Assembly: GCA_965226965.1 (NCBI GenBank)
Contig: OZ245715.1
Span: forward strand, 558,001-622,000
Length of the DNA stretch: 64,000 nt
Reading direction: 5' to 3'
DNA from: Endoryza foliicola
Lineage (GTDB): Bacteria > Bacteroidota > Bacteroidia > Chitinophagales > Chitinophagaceae
Below are positions 8,481-16,700 of this stretch, in pieces. Both the position numbers and the translations under genes were made by a program. The notes under the pieces were generated by a model. That model searched no databases and was not told the DNA's origin. It saw only the letters and a program-made list of their open reading frames with translations. Numbering within the stretch: the stretch's first letter is position 1; every line of letters begins with the position of its first letter.

Positions 8481-9946
8481 TACTTACTAAATAACAAATA
8501 GGGAACTTCTACAAACTTGGTTTGTGTTTCGTTTATAGGAATCAGTTCCGTGGTGTTAGGAATAATTTGAACCCTTGTTTTCTTATCTCTTAAAAAACTA
8601 TAATAACTCACTACTTCTGCCAATCCATTTTCCAGCGCTTGTTTTTCAATGATCTCTTTCAAGGTGGCCGTTTCTTGTTGTTTCAGCACCTGTTCTACGT
8701 GCTGCCACAATTTCTTTTTATCTATAAAACTAGTGTTCAACATTTTTTCGAAGCGTTCCGGATCTGCAATGGTTTCCTTTTGAGATACAGGTTGCTTAAT
8801 AGCAGCAACGGCCTTCTTCTCTTGCAAAGTGAGTTTGCGCTCCATCACCATTTTCACTTCTGAATGAATGGGGACAGACATACCACAGTCTACCTCTTCT
8901 TCTTCCATTAAATCGAACACCAATTCTTTGATCGATGCTATCTGCCTGCGTAGTCTACGGTGCTTGGCAATTTCTTTTTCGGTGATGATTCTACTCAGCT
9001 TCTCCGCCATTTTATCATTTGCATCGTACACGGTTTTACCCTGCTGAAGCAACATTGATTTTACATTTTGTAAGAAATCGCCGTCTGCAGTAATTTCCCG
9101 CTCATTGATCAATTCCATTACTTTCTCTGTAAGCTCGGCCCAGTGTTGGTTTCCGGCTCGTGAAATCAAGAAATCCCAGAACGCATAAAAGCTTTTCCCC
9201 TGTGGGCTTTGGCGGAGAGAATCATACGCTTCAAAGGCAAATCCAACAATGGCGCCCTTACCCTGCTCCGATTTCGTATGTTGCTCTACGATACTGCGGT
9301 GGATCTGTTTGAAATTATCTTCTACTTCTCTAAAATCGCTGATCAATTCGTAGCACAAGCGAGTGAACAACTCCAAGCGTTCTTGTACTTGAGAGTTAGA
9401 ATAACTTTCGGGAGCAACACCCAATTCAATGGCTTTGATTTCTTTATCGATCTCTGCTCTTTTGTCTTTAAGAATTTGCAGACGTTTGAGGTTATTGTCT
9501 TCCGTATGCTCAACAATATCTTGCAGCGAGTTAAAAAGCAATTTGAAGCGACTCTCCGTACCTACGTGCTTGCGCAATTGCAAACTGTGCATCCATTGAA
9601 ACACTTTCTCGGAATAGGCACTCAGTTGGTATTGAATGGAGCCATCGGCATGTATAAAATCTTGCAAGAGTCTTTTTTGCACCCAGTTCATCAAGTGTTT
9701 GCGACTGCGTGTTTGTTCATCTTCTCCAAAAACAATCTTTGACTCCTCCATATCTTCCAAACCTTCTTCTTGTGTGCTTAAGGTTTCTGCGAGTAATTGA
9801 ATGAGGGTCGATTCTTCAATAATGGGTCTGTTTTCCTCTTTGAACACTTTGTACAAAAAGGGCAGCACCCAGCCGGCGTTTCGCAAACGCAGCATTTGAA
9901 CCGCGGGGTTCGTAACAAAAAGTTCGTACAGTTCTACAGAATTCAT
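8480..9946 (-). CDS. jetA: JetA/MksF-like kleisin subunit (DUF3375)
   Basis: First gene of the operon: a 488-residue DUF3375 protein, the kleisin (MukF/MksF role) that bridges the ATPase heads. The N-terminus (YELFVTNPAVQMLRLRNAGW, FLYKVFKEENRPIIEESTLI) matches the DUF3375 opening, the middle is helical and charged (LKRLQILKDKRAEIDKEIKA), and the C-terminal part resembles a winged helix. Order A-B-C and one-base overlap with jetB match Wadjet type I operons. The DNA upstream of its start (9947-10110) encodes no convincing gene and no JetD. Confidence 0.86.
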   Translation of the reverse strand: MNSVELYELFVTNPAVQMLRLRNAGWVLPFLYKVFKEENRPIIEESTLIQLLAETLSTQEEGLEDMEESKIVFGEDEQTRSRKHLMNWVQKRLLQDFIHADGSIQYQLSAYSEKVFQWMHSLQLRKHVGTESRFKLLFNSLQDIVEHTEDNNLKRLQILKDKRAEIDKEIKAIELGVAPESYSNSQVQERLELFTRLCYELISDFREVEDNFKQIHRSIVEQHTKSEQGKGAIVGFAFEAYDSLRQSPQGKSFYAFWDFLISRAGNQHWAELTEKVMELINEREITADGDFLQNVKSMLLQQGKTVYDANDKMAEKLSRIITEKEIAKHRRLRRQIASIKELVFDLMEEEEVDCGMSVPIHSEVKMVMERKLTLQEKKAVAAIKQPVSQKETIADPERFEKMLNTSFIDKKKLWQHVEQVLKQQETATLKEIIEKQALENGLAEVVSYYSFLRDKKTRVQIIPNTTELIPINETQTKFVEVPYLLFSK

Positions 9947-10111
9947 TCCTGCCTTGTATTTCGGGGCGTGTAATATAGTCGAAAATACGGCATCGAAACT
10001 GAGGTGGGGACAAGATTTGGCGCTCCTCCTGAATAATGGGAATAACCGGTCAATTTCTTTTTACAACACAGCTAGCACCGTTTGTTGCAAACGCTTTAGT
10101 ATCCGGTAAAA

Positions 10112-10152
10112 CTAAAAAGCCATCTATCCCGCTTGTGAGCGGGAAGATGGCA
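10112..10152 (-). terminator. Strong terminator of the DoxX-DinB operon
   Basis: On the minus strand a stem GCCATCT-TCCCGCT / AGCGGGAT-AGATGGC with a four-base loop is followed by TTTTTAGTTTT, about 40 bp past the DinB-like stop codon. This is a clear rho-independent terminator. Confidence 0.85.
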
Positions 10153-10192
10153 CAATTAATTGTAATTCAAACAGATACGCTTTCAGGCTCTA

Positions 10193-10690
10193 CTACTTAC
10201 TTTCCAAATAAGCCAAGGTAGAAAACGCAAACCCAAAACCCGCCGGAATCTGCAGATTCGGAACTTCTTGCAACGCAACCCGAATCATGGCAAAATGATG
10301 GATCGCATGTTCGATTCCATACATCAATTCTCTAAAATAACTGGTGAAAATCACAACCGGACCTTTTGGATAAAAGGCTTTCAAAAGAAGCGTTTTGTCC
10401 TCTGAAATCAATCTTGCAGAAAGCTCGTCAATGGTTTCATTTACTGCAGCCAGATCCAGTTCTAAAACCGGGTTCCGTTTTCGCTGGTCATAATTGAGCG
10501 TAACCGTTTCCAATGCACTCGTAAGACAAGAAAAGAATTCGAGGGTATGACGCACGTGCATTCCAATAGAAGAACCCAACAGGCTTTCTCTTTTTTCAGC
10601 ATATTCTTCAGCGCTTAGCTGATGAAGCACCTCCTTTAACTCTAGGAGTATAGTAACCACGCTGTTGGTTAATGGCATCGTACTTAACAT
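10193..10690 (-). CDS. DinB-superfamily protein
   Basis: A 165-residue four-helix-bundle protein of the DinB/YfiT type. The metal-binding histidines of the family are recognisable in GMHVRHTLEF (near residue 45-52) and in GIEHAIHHFAMIR (near 130). DinB-like proteins are often metal-dependent thiol transferases or hydrolases, but the substrate here cannot be deduced. It starts seven bases after the DoxX gene and shares its transcript. An in-frame ATG four codons in (MPLTNS) is an alternative start. Confidence 0.8.
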   Translation of the reverse strand: MLSTMPLTNSVVTILLELKEVLHQLSAEEYAEKRESLLGSSIGMHVRHTLEFFSCLTSALETVTLNYDQRKRNPVLELDLAAVNETIDELSARLISEDKTLLLKAFYPKGPVVIFTSYFRELMYGIEHAIHHFAMIRVALQEVPNLQIPAGFGFAFSTLAYLESK

Positions 10691-10697
10691 TCGGTAT

Positions 10698-11111
10698 TTA
10701 CTTTCCTTTTGAAGTGAATCGATTCAGAACTGCCCAAATTTGGTGCTGGTAACGATACAGCAGTATCAATGATGAGATAAAAATAATGAGCGCGTAAATG
10801 AATAGTTGGCCGTGATCGTCTTTCACTACAATTCCGAGTTTTGTAAACAAGTGACTAAAAATAGCACCGGCAAGTACCCCTGCTGCCAAGCCGGCTCCAT
10901 AGCCCGTTGTAGCAGGAATAAGGATTAAAATAGAAGCCACTAACTCGAGGCTGCCGGTTAAAATTCTTCCCCATGGCTCAATTCCGAGGGTCGAAAAAAT
11001 ATATACCGATTCATCAGAGGCAGAAAATTTAAAGAAAAGAGATTGCACCATCAATCCGGCGGCAATAAGGCGGAGCGCCCAATCAATAATGAGTTGTGTT
11101 CTTGTTGTCAT
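10698..11111 (-). CDS. DoxX-family membrane protein
   Basis: A 137-residue inner-membrane protein with four hydrophobic segments (IDWALRLIAAGLMVQSLFF, LVASILILIPATTGYGAGLA, AAGVLAGAIFSHLF, LFIYALIIFISSLILLY), as in DoxX/DoxD-like proteins. The FKFS and GSLELVASI motifs are usual for this family. Function is generally unknown (redox or quinone-linked suggestions exist for some members). It is the first gene of a two-gene operon with the DinB-like protein. Confidence 0.82.
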   Translation of the reverse strand: MTTRTQLIIDWALRLIAAGLMVQSLFFKFSASDESVYIFSTLGIEPWGRILTGSLELVASILILIPATTGYGAGLAAGVLAGAIFSHLFTKLGIVVKDDHGQLFIYALIIFISSLILLYRYQHQIWAVLNRFTSKGK

Positions 11112-11351
11112 GTTGTGTGTTTCTATTGTATACGAACAAGTCCGAAACTCCTTACAAATTTTTTCAATTTATTTTATCAAAAGAGATCACTTTAATAGAT
11201 TTGAGTCACTATTAAAATTCCGGGGGTTACTGCATCCATTTTTTACAATACAATTGGGGGACTAATGAAAACCGTTGTTGCATCGCTGATTTCGGCTAAG
11301 AAGAGGATGTATGCGGAGAAAAAGAGAAGTGCCTCATGCCTCTGTATTGCC

Positions 11352-11588
11352 CTACTCTGCTTCTTCCATTTTCCTTATGATGGATGATTTTTGATCAGCA
11401 GTCAAAGTTTCGGGAGTATCAGCTTCTTTTTTAAGAAGTAAATTCAAAAGCTTGTTTTGTTTGCTAAATCGTTTGCAAAGCGAGCATTCAATTAAATGAA
11501 TAAAGAGTTGTGTTCTCTGCTTGAAAGAGATTTTGCCTTCTTCCTTTTTAACAATGTATTCCGTTGCTGATTTACAGGTAATTCGCAT
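11352..11588 (-). CDS. Small zinc-finger anti-sigma-like protein
   Basis: A 78-residue soluble protein with HLIECSLCKRF, an H-x3-C-x2-C zinc-finger core as in zf-HC2 anti-sigma factors. It starts 12 bp after the ECF sigma gene and in the same orientation, the usual place for an anti-sigma factor. Unlike most such proteins it has no membrane segment, so it would be a cytoplasmic anti-sigma. Role inferred from motif and position. Confidence 0.7.
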   Translation of the reverse strand: MRITCKSATEYIVKKEEGKISFKQRTQLFIHLIECSLCKRFSKQNKLLNLLLKKEADTPETLTADQKSSIIRKMEEAE

Positions 11589-11600
11589 GCTATTGATTTA

Positions 11601-12167
11601 TTAAGCAAACCATTTTTTTTCCAAACAAGCTCTTAACTGAACTTTCGCTCTATGAATAATCACCCAATAGTTAGCGGAAGTAATAGATAATGCCTTACAA
11701 ATTTCTTCACTTTCCATACCCTCTAAATACTTTAAGGCAAAGACCTGCTGCTGGATTTCTTTCAATTTGCTTTTGCAAGATTGAAGCACTTTCATAAATT
11801 CAAAAGATTCCAGCTTATTATCTGCTGTGGCTGTCACTTGCCACTCAACAGGATAGTATCCTTCACGCCAATGATCCGCTTCATCAAAAAAAACAGATTC
11901 AGCCTCAACCATAGTGGATTGGGTATTGACTGCTGTTTTTCTATAATGATCAATTATTTTATTTTTCAGAATCGTAACGATCCAAGTCTTAAAACTGGCA
12001 CTGGCATTGAATTGATGCACATTTTTCCATGCTGAAATAAAGGTTTCTTGCACCAAATCTTTGGCATACTCCTTATCAGCAATTCTTTTAAGTGCAAACT
12101 GATAAAGCATATCAGAGTATTCTTCAACCCATTTTTTGGGGTCGTTTACAAAATGATTGTCAGACAT
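11601..12167 (-). CDS. ECF-type RNA polymerase sigma factor
   Basis: A 188-residue sigma-70 family protein. Region 2 is seen in YSDMLYQFALKRIADKEYAK, DLVQETFISAWKN and FKTWIVTILKNKIIDHYRK (residues about 15-75), and region 4 in LKEIQQQVFALKYLEGMESE and ICKALSITSANYWVIIHRAK (about 130-175). Regions 1 and 3 are missing, as expected for ECF factors. It is the first gene of an operon with a zinc-finger anti-sigma-like protein. The regulon is unknown; the two YHS proteins upstream are possible targets by proximity only. Confidence 0.92.
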   Translation of the reverse strand: MSDNHFVNDPKKWVEEYSDMLYQFALKRIADKEYAKDLVQETFISAWKNVHQFNASASFKTWIVTILKNKIIDHYRKTAVNTQSTMVEAESVFFDEADHWREGYYPVEWQVTATADNKLESFEFMKVLQSCKSKLKEIQQQVFALKYLEGMESEEICKALSITSANYWVIIHRAKVQLRACLEKKWFA

Positions 12168-12309
12168 TTAATTCAATAGTTTAAGGCCTTTTGAACTATA
12201 AATATCGACAAGCTTTTTTGAATGAACATATCGCGTGGGCGACATTTTTCTTGAAAAACCAGAAAACGAGCCCCCATTTCTGGCGGCTCATTACACTACA
12301 ACATAAACA

Positions 12310-12756
12310 CTAACCTTTTTCTTTAAGCTTTGGCCAATTCGCATCTGCCTTTAAAATACGTTCCTGTTGAGATTTCTTCCAGTATTCTTTTACTTTATTA
12401 TTGTAGTTGAAATAAAGCCGGCCGTTTAAAAGCGTCCAAGTGTCAATTTCAACCGGTGCTTTATGCCCTTCGCCATCTGAAACGCCGTATGCGCAATAGC
12501 CGCCATATTGAGGTTCATATTGCTCCGGCGCTTTCTTAAACGCCTCTAAATTTTGTGTAGAAGAAAACAACCAAACTGCATCCTTCCAGGTAAAACGTAG
12601 TGAATCGTATCCTTTTACGGCTGCACTATCTTTAAAAAATGCAACCACATCATAGCCCTTTATTGCGAGTCCATTTACGGTGAAAATTCCGGAAGACTGC
12701 GACATTACAGAAAGTGATACAAAAGCGACCACTAGTAACAGTGTTAATTTTTTCAT
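12310..12756 (-). CDS. Secreted YHS-domain protein (copy 1)
   Basis: A 148-residue protein with a signal peptide (MKKLTLLLVVAFVSLSVMSQ) and a YHS-like domain: IKGYDVVAFF, AVKGYDSLRFTWKDAVWLFS, FKKAPEQYEPQYGGYCAYGV. YHS domains are suspected metal-binding modules. It lies 12 bp after a paralogous gene, forming a tandem pair. Between its stop and the sigma gene are overlapping inverted repeats (CCAGAAA/TTTCTGG and GAGCC/GGCTC around 12262-12294), possibly a terminator. Confidence 0.82.
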   Translation of the reverse strand: MKKLTLLLVVAFVSLSVMSQSSGIFTVNGLAIKGYDVVAFFKDSAAVKGYDSLRFTWKDAVWLFSSTQNLEAFKKAPEQYEPQYGGYCAYGVSDGEGHKAPVEIDTWTLLNGRLYFNYNNKVKEYWKKSQQERILKADANWPKLKEKG

Positions 12757-12768
12757 TATTTGATATTG

Positions 12769-13242
12769 TTATTTTATAAATACTTTCCAAGAAACATCGG
12801 CCTTTGACTTCAAACTCTTTTCGTCTTTATTCCACTTTAAAAGTGTGTTGTTCGTCCACGAATGATAAAACAAATAGAGTTTTCCATCAGTAATCTTGAA
12901 TGTTTCAGGATCCACTTCCACTTTTTCTCCCGTAGCCCCCATCGCATAGGCACACCAGCCACCGTATTGAGGCTCATATTTATCGGGATTTGCCTTAAAC
13001 AAGTCTTTGTTTTGTTGACTAGAGAAATAGTACAGCACGCCCTGATAAGAAGTAGCGAATTTGTTAGAGCCCTGAACCGCCTTTCCTGACACGAAATACG
13101 CCACCGGATCGTATCCTTCAATGGCCAGTCCCGCTTTCCCTAAATTATACTGCTGCTTTCTCTGATCTTGCGATTGAGCAAAGCCCGAATTTTGTAAGAA
13201 AATAGTTGCTACTAACAAGAGTATACTGAGCGTCTTTTTCAT
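12769..13242 (-). CDS. Secreted YHS-domain protein (copy 2)
   Basis: A 157-residue paralogue of the next gene, with a signal peptide (MKKTLSILLLVATIFLQNSG then FAQS) and the same YHS core: IEGYDPVAYFVSGKAVQGSN, YQGVLYYFSSQQNKDLFKAN, PDKYEPQYGGWCAYAMGATG. The shared EPQYGG(Y/W)CAY block carries the conserved Cys. It is the first gene of the pair and probably acts in the periplasm or on the outer surface; metal or haem-related roles are guesses. Confidence 0.82.
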   Translation of the reverse strand: MKKTLSILLLVATIFLQNSGFAQSQDQRKQQYNLGKAGLAIEGYDPVAYFVSGKAVQGSNKFATSYQGVLYYFSSQQNKDLFKANPDKYEPQYGGWCAYAMGATGEKVEVDPETFKITDGKLYLFYHSWTNNTLLKWNKDEKSLKSKADVSWKVFIK

Positions 13243-13778
13243 GTTTTTATTAGTTTATACGTAGGGGAGAAGGATTCCTTACAGGAAGATGAAAAAAGTT
13301 TAAAACAAGAAGATCGAGCTTCAAGCGGATAAATTCAGACAGAACCGCTATACAAAACGACACTCTAGTTCGATGAAAGGGATTGAACTTCGAAGATCGC
13401 TTTTGAATGAGAGAAATAGTAAAGATGTATAAGAGTCAGAAAGAGAACGCTCTAGATATGCATATAATCCAAAGAAAAATCGAAGTTGCATCTCTAAAAA
13501 GCTAAAGCTTCCTATCACCATTTATTTCATAACCGGCTTTCTATAGCAATATTACTTAAAGCGTATCTCTCTCACTACTAAGGATTAATAAGGGCTGGTT
13601 GAAATCATTTCGGAATAGACTGACAGGCTAACTTAAATAAATTGTGCTGTACGGTTTAATAATGAAAATTTTCTTCCGAATGAATAATAAAACCAATTAA
13701 GTGTTGTTTAAGTAAAACAGGTTTCTATAACTCACTGCCTTAAACTAACTTAGAACTAACCCAAACCTACCTATCCTA
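13243..13778. other. Non-coding stretch between YHS genes and fusion helicase
   Basis: About 536 bp without a convincing frame on either strand. It must hold the YHS-operon promoter (left end) and the helicase promoter (right end). I see no clear repeat, hairpin or remnant of the missing Fic N-terminus here. Confidence 0.6.
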
Positions 13779-16700
13779 ATGCCAACAGTCTCCTTTTTTG
13801 ATTTAGAGGTGAATCCCAGTTCAAAACAGATCCTGGACATAGGCGCTATCAGCTCAGATGGTTTACTTCTGCATAGAAATGATCTAAACGAACTTGTTTC
13901 TTTTTTGTCAAAAGCCGATTTTATATGCGGTCATAATATAATCAATCATGATTTGATTTATATAGCCAAGCATCTTGGTGCAAATAGTTGGGGAGAGGAG
14001 CGCGCAATTGATACACTTTTTCTATCTCCATTATTGTTTCCAAAAAACCCATACCATAACCTACTAAAAGACGATAAGCTTCAAACAGACGAACTAAACA
14101 ATCCATTGAACGATTCACAGAAGGCAAAGAATCTCTTCTTTGATGAAGTCGCTGCTTTTCAGAAACTTGATGATGAATTCAAGGAAATTATTTACTTATT
14201 GCTTTTTGACCAAAAAGGATTTAGCAACTTCTTTCAATACCTTCAATATTTATCTTCAAAAGAAAAAAAACATGCAGAAAACCTTATATGGAAAAGATTT
14301 CAGGGCAAAATATGTAGTCAAAGTGAACTTGCATCATTCATTGAAAAATCACCTATAGCTTTAGCCTATACCTTGGCGCTACTAAATTGTGACGATAGAT
14401 ATTCAATTACACCTCCTTGGGTACTGAGAAATTATCCTGAAGTAGAAAGATTGATTTTCCTTATGAAAAACAATCCATGCATATCGGGATGTGACTATTG
14501 TAAGCTTGCTCTGAATCCAATTCTTGCATTAAAAAAGCACTTTGGCTTCTCAATCTTTCGAACTTATAATGAGGAGCCATTGCAGCAGGATGCTGTAGAT
14601 GCTGCAATTCGCGGAGAATCAATTCTAGCTGTATTTCCCACTGGTGGTGGCAAGTCTATCACATTTCAAGTTCCCGCCCTAATGAGCGGCGAAAATGCAA
14701 AAGCCCTTACGGTTGTGATATCCCCTTTACAATCTTTAATGAAAGATCAAGTAGACAATCTTGAAAAAAAGGGAATTACAGAAGCTGTAACAATAAATGG
14801 GCTATTAGATCCGATTGAACGTAGTAAAGCCATCGAAAGAATCGAAAACGGTTTGGTAAGTCTTCTCTATATCTCTCCTGAGTCGCTCCGGTCAATTACG
14901 ATTGAGCGGCTTCTTCTAAAAAGAAAAATTGCACGATTTGTAATTGATGAGGCGCATTGCTTCTCCTCTTGGGGACAAGATTTCAGGGTTGATTATCTGT
15001 ATATCGGAGACTTCATAAAAAGCCTGCAAGAAAAAAAAGGCCTTGAATCTAACATTCCCGTTTCTTGCTTCACAGCTACCGCCAAGCAAAAAGTAATAGA
15101 GGATATAAGATCGTATTTCAAAGAAAAATTAAACCTCAATTTAAATCTGTTTAGGGCAAACGCTTCAAGAACAAACCTACATTATAGTGTTTATCAAAAA
15201 GACAATGAAGAAGAAAAGTACAGTCAATTGAGAAGTATTATAGAAGCCAATAACTGTCCGACTATTGTATATGTTTCTCGAACAAAAAAAGCTTACAAAC
15301 TTGCCAAAAGATTAAATGATGATGGGTTTGTAGCAAAACCATACCACGGAAAAATGGATAAAGACGAAAAGTCCGAAAACCAAAATGCATTCATGTCTGG
15401 CGATGTTAACATAATGGTCGCTACATCTGCTTTTGGTATGGGGGTTGACAAAAGCGATGTTGGAGTTGTTATACATTACGATATATCTGATTCACTAGAG
15501 AACTATGTGCAAGAAGCAGGAAGGGCGGGACGAGATGAAAATATAAGTGCCAACTGCTATGTGTTGTTTAACGAAGAAGACTTAGATAAACACTTTATTC
15601 TGTTAAATCAAACAAAAATCAGTAGTAAAGAAATTAACCAGATATGGAAAGCAATTAAAGAACTAACAAAAACTAGAGATAAGGTATCAAATTCTGCCCT
15701 TGAGATTGCCAGAAAAGCCGGCTGGGACGATGGCATAAATGAAGTTGAAACGAGAGTTACAACAGCAATAGCAGCCCTTGAAGATGCTGGCTATCTCAAG
15801 CGAGGGCAGAATATGCCTAAGGTTTTTGCAAATAGCATACTCAGTAAGAATGCTCAAGAAGCACTTGACAAAATTAATTCATCTGAGAAATTTTCTGATT
15901 CGCAAAAGTCAAAGGCAGCCCGTATCATTAAAAAACTTTTTTCTAGCAAAAGCAAAAGGCTTTCTACTGAAGAAATGGCCGAATCAAGGATTGATTACAT
16001 TTCCGATCAATTGGGAATTGTTAAAGAAGAAGTTATACGTCTCGTAGAAATAATGCGTGAAGAAGGGATTCTAGCACAAACTAGAGATCTCACGATCTTC
16101 GTTAAAAAAAGCGATTCGGTCAATAAATCTTTGGCAATAGCTGAAAGTTTTAGAAAGCAAGAAGAACTACTTCTGAATTATTTAAATGAAGGCGATACTT
16201 CTTATCACTTAAAAGAGGTTATTGAGTTTTTCCTTCAATCGGGGGTCAAAGACAGTTCTTTAAACAAGCTCAAAACAATCTTAAATTTTTGGTCAATAAA
16301 AAACTGGATCAAGAAACACAATCTCGAGTACTCAAAGAATCATCTGAAGATTGGCATGTTGATTGAAAAATCAAGCTTTCAGAAAAAACAAGAGAAAAGA
16401 CACTTGCTGGCAAAATCAATTACTGAGTATCTGTACAAAAAGGCTTCAGAACTATCTGTGCTTGATGGTAAACAGGAAGAAATATTGATCGAATCTTCTA
16501 TTCAGGAGTTAAAAGAAATAGCAGAGAAGGAGCAAAGTATGTTTTCCATTAAGGCAACAATCGATGACATTGAAGATACCCTATTCTACCTGTCAAGAAT
16601 AGAGGCAATTAAGATTGAAGGAGGATTTTTGGTTGTTCACAATAAACTCACCATTGACAGAATTGAAATGAACAATCGCATTCAATATAAAGAGAGTGAT

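Noticed and set aside
8639..9742. Plus-strand frames opposite jetA
   Set aside because: Compositionally they are the antisense of a strong coding gene and carry no recognisable domain.
9816..10013. A short minus-strand frame upstream of jetA as a JetD remnant
   Set aside because: It overlaps the jetA 5' end in another frame and shows no DUF2220/DUF3322-like sequence; it is a shadow frame.
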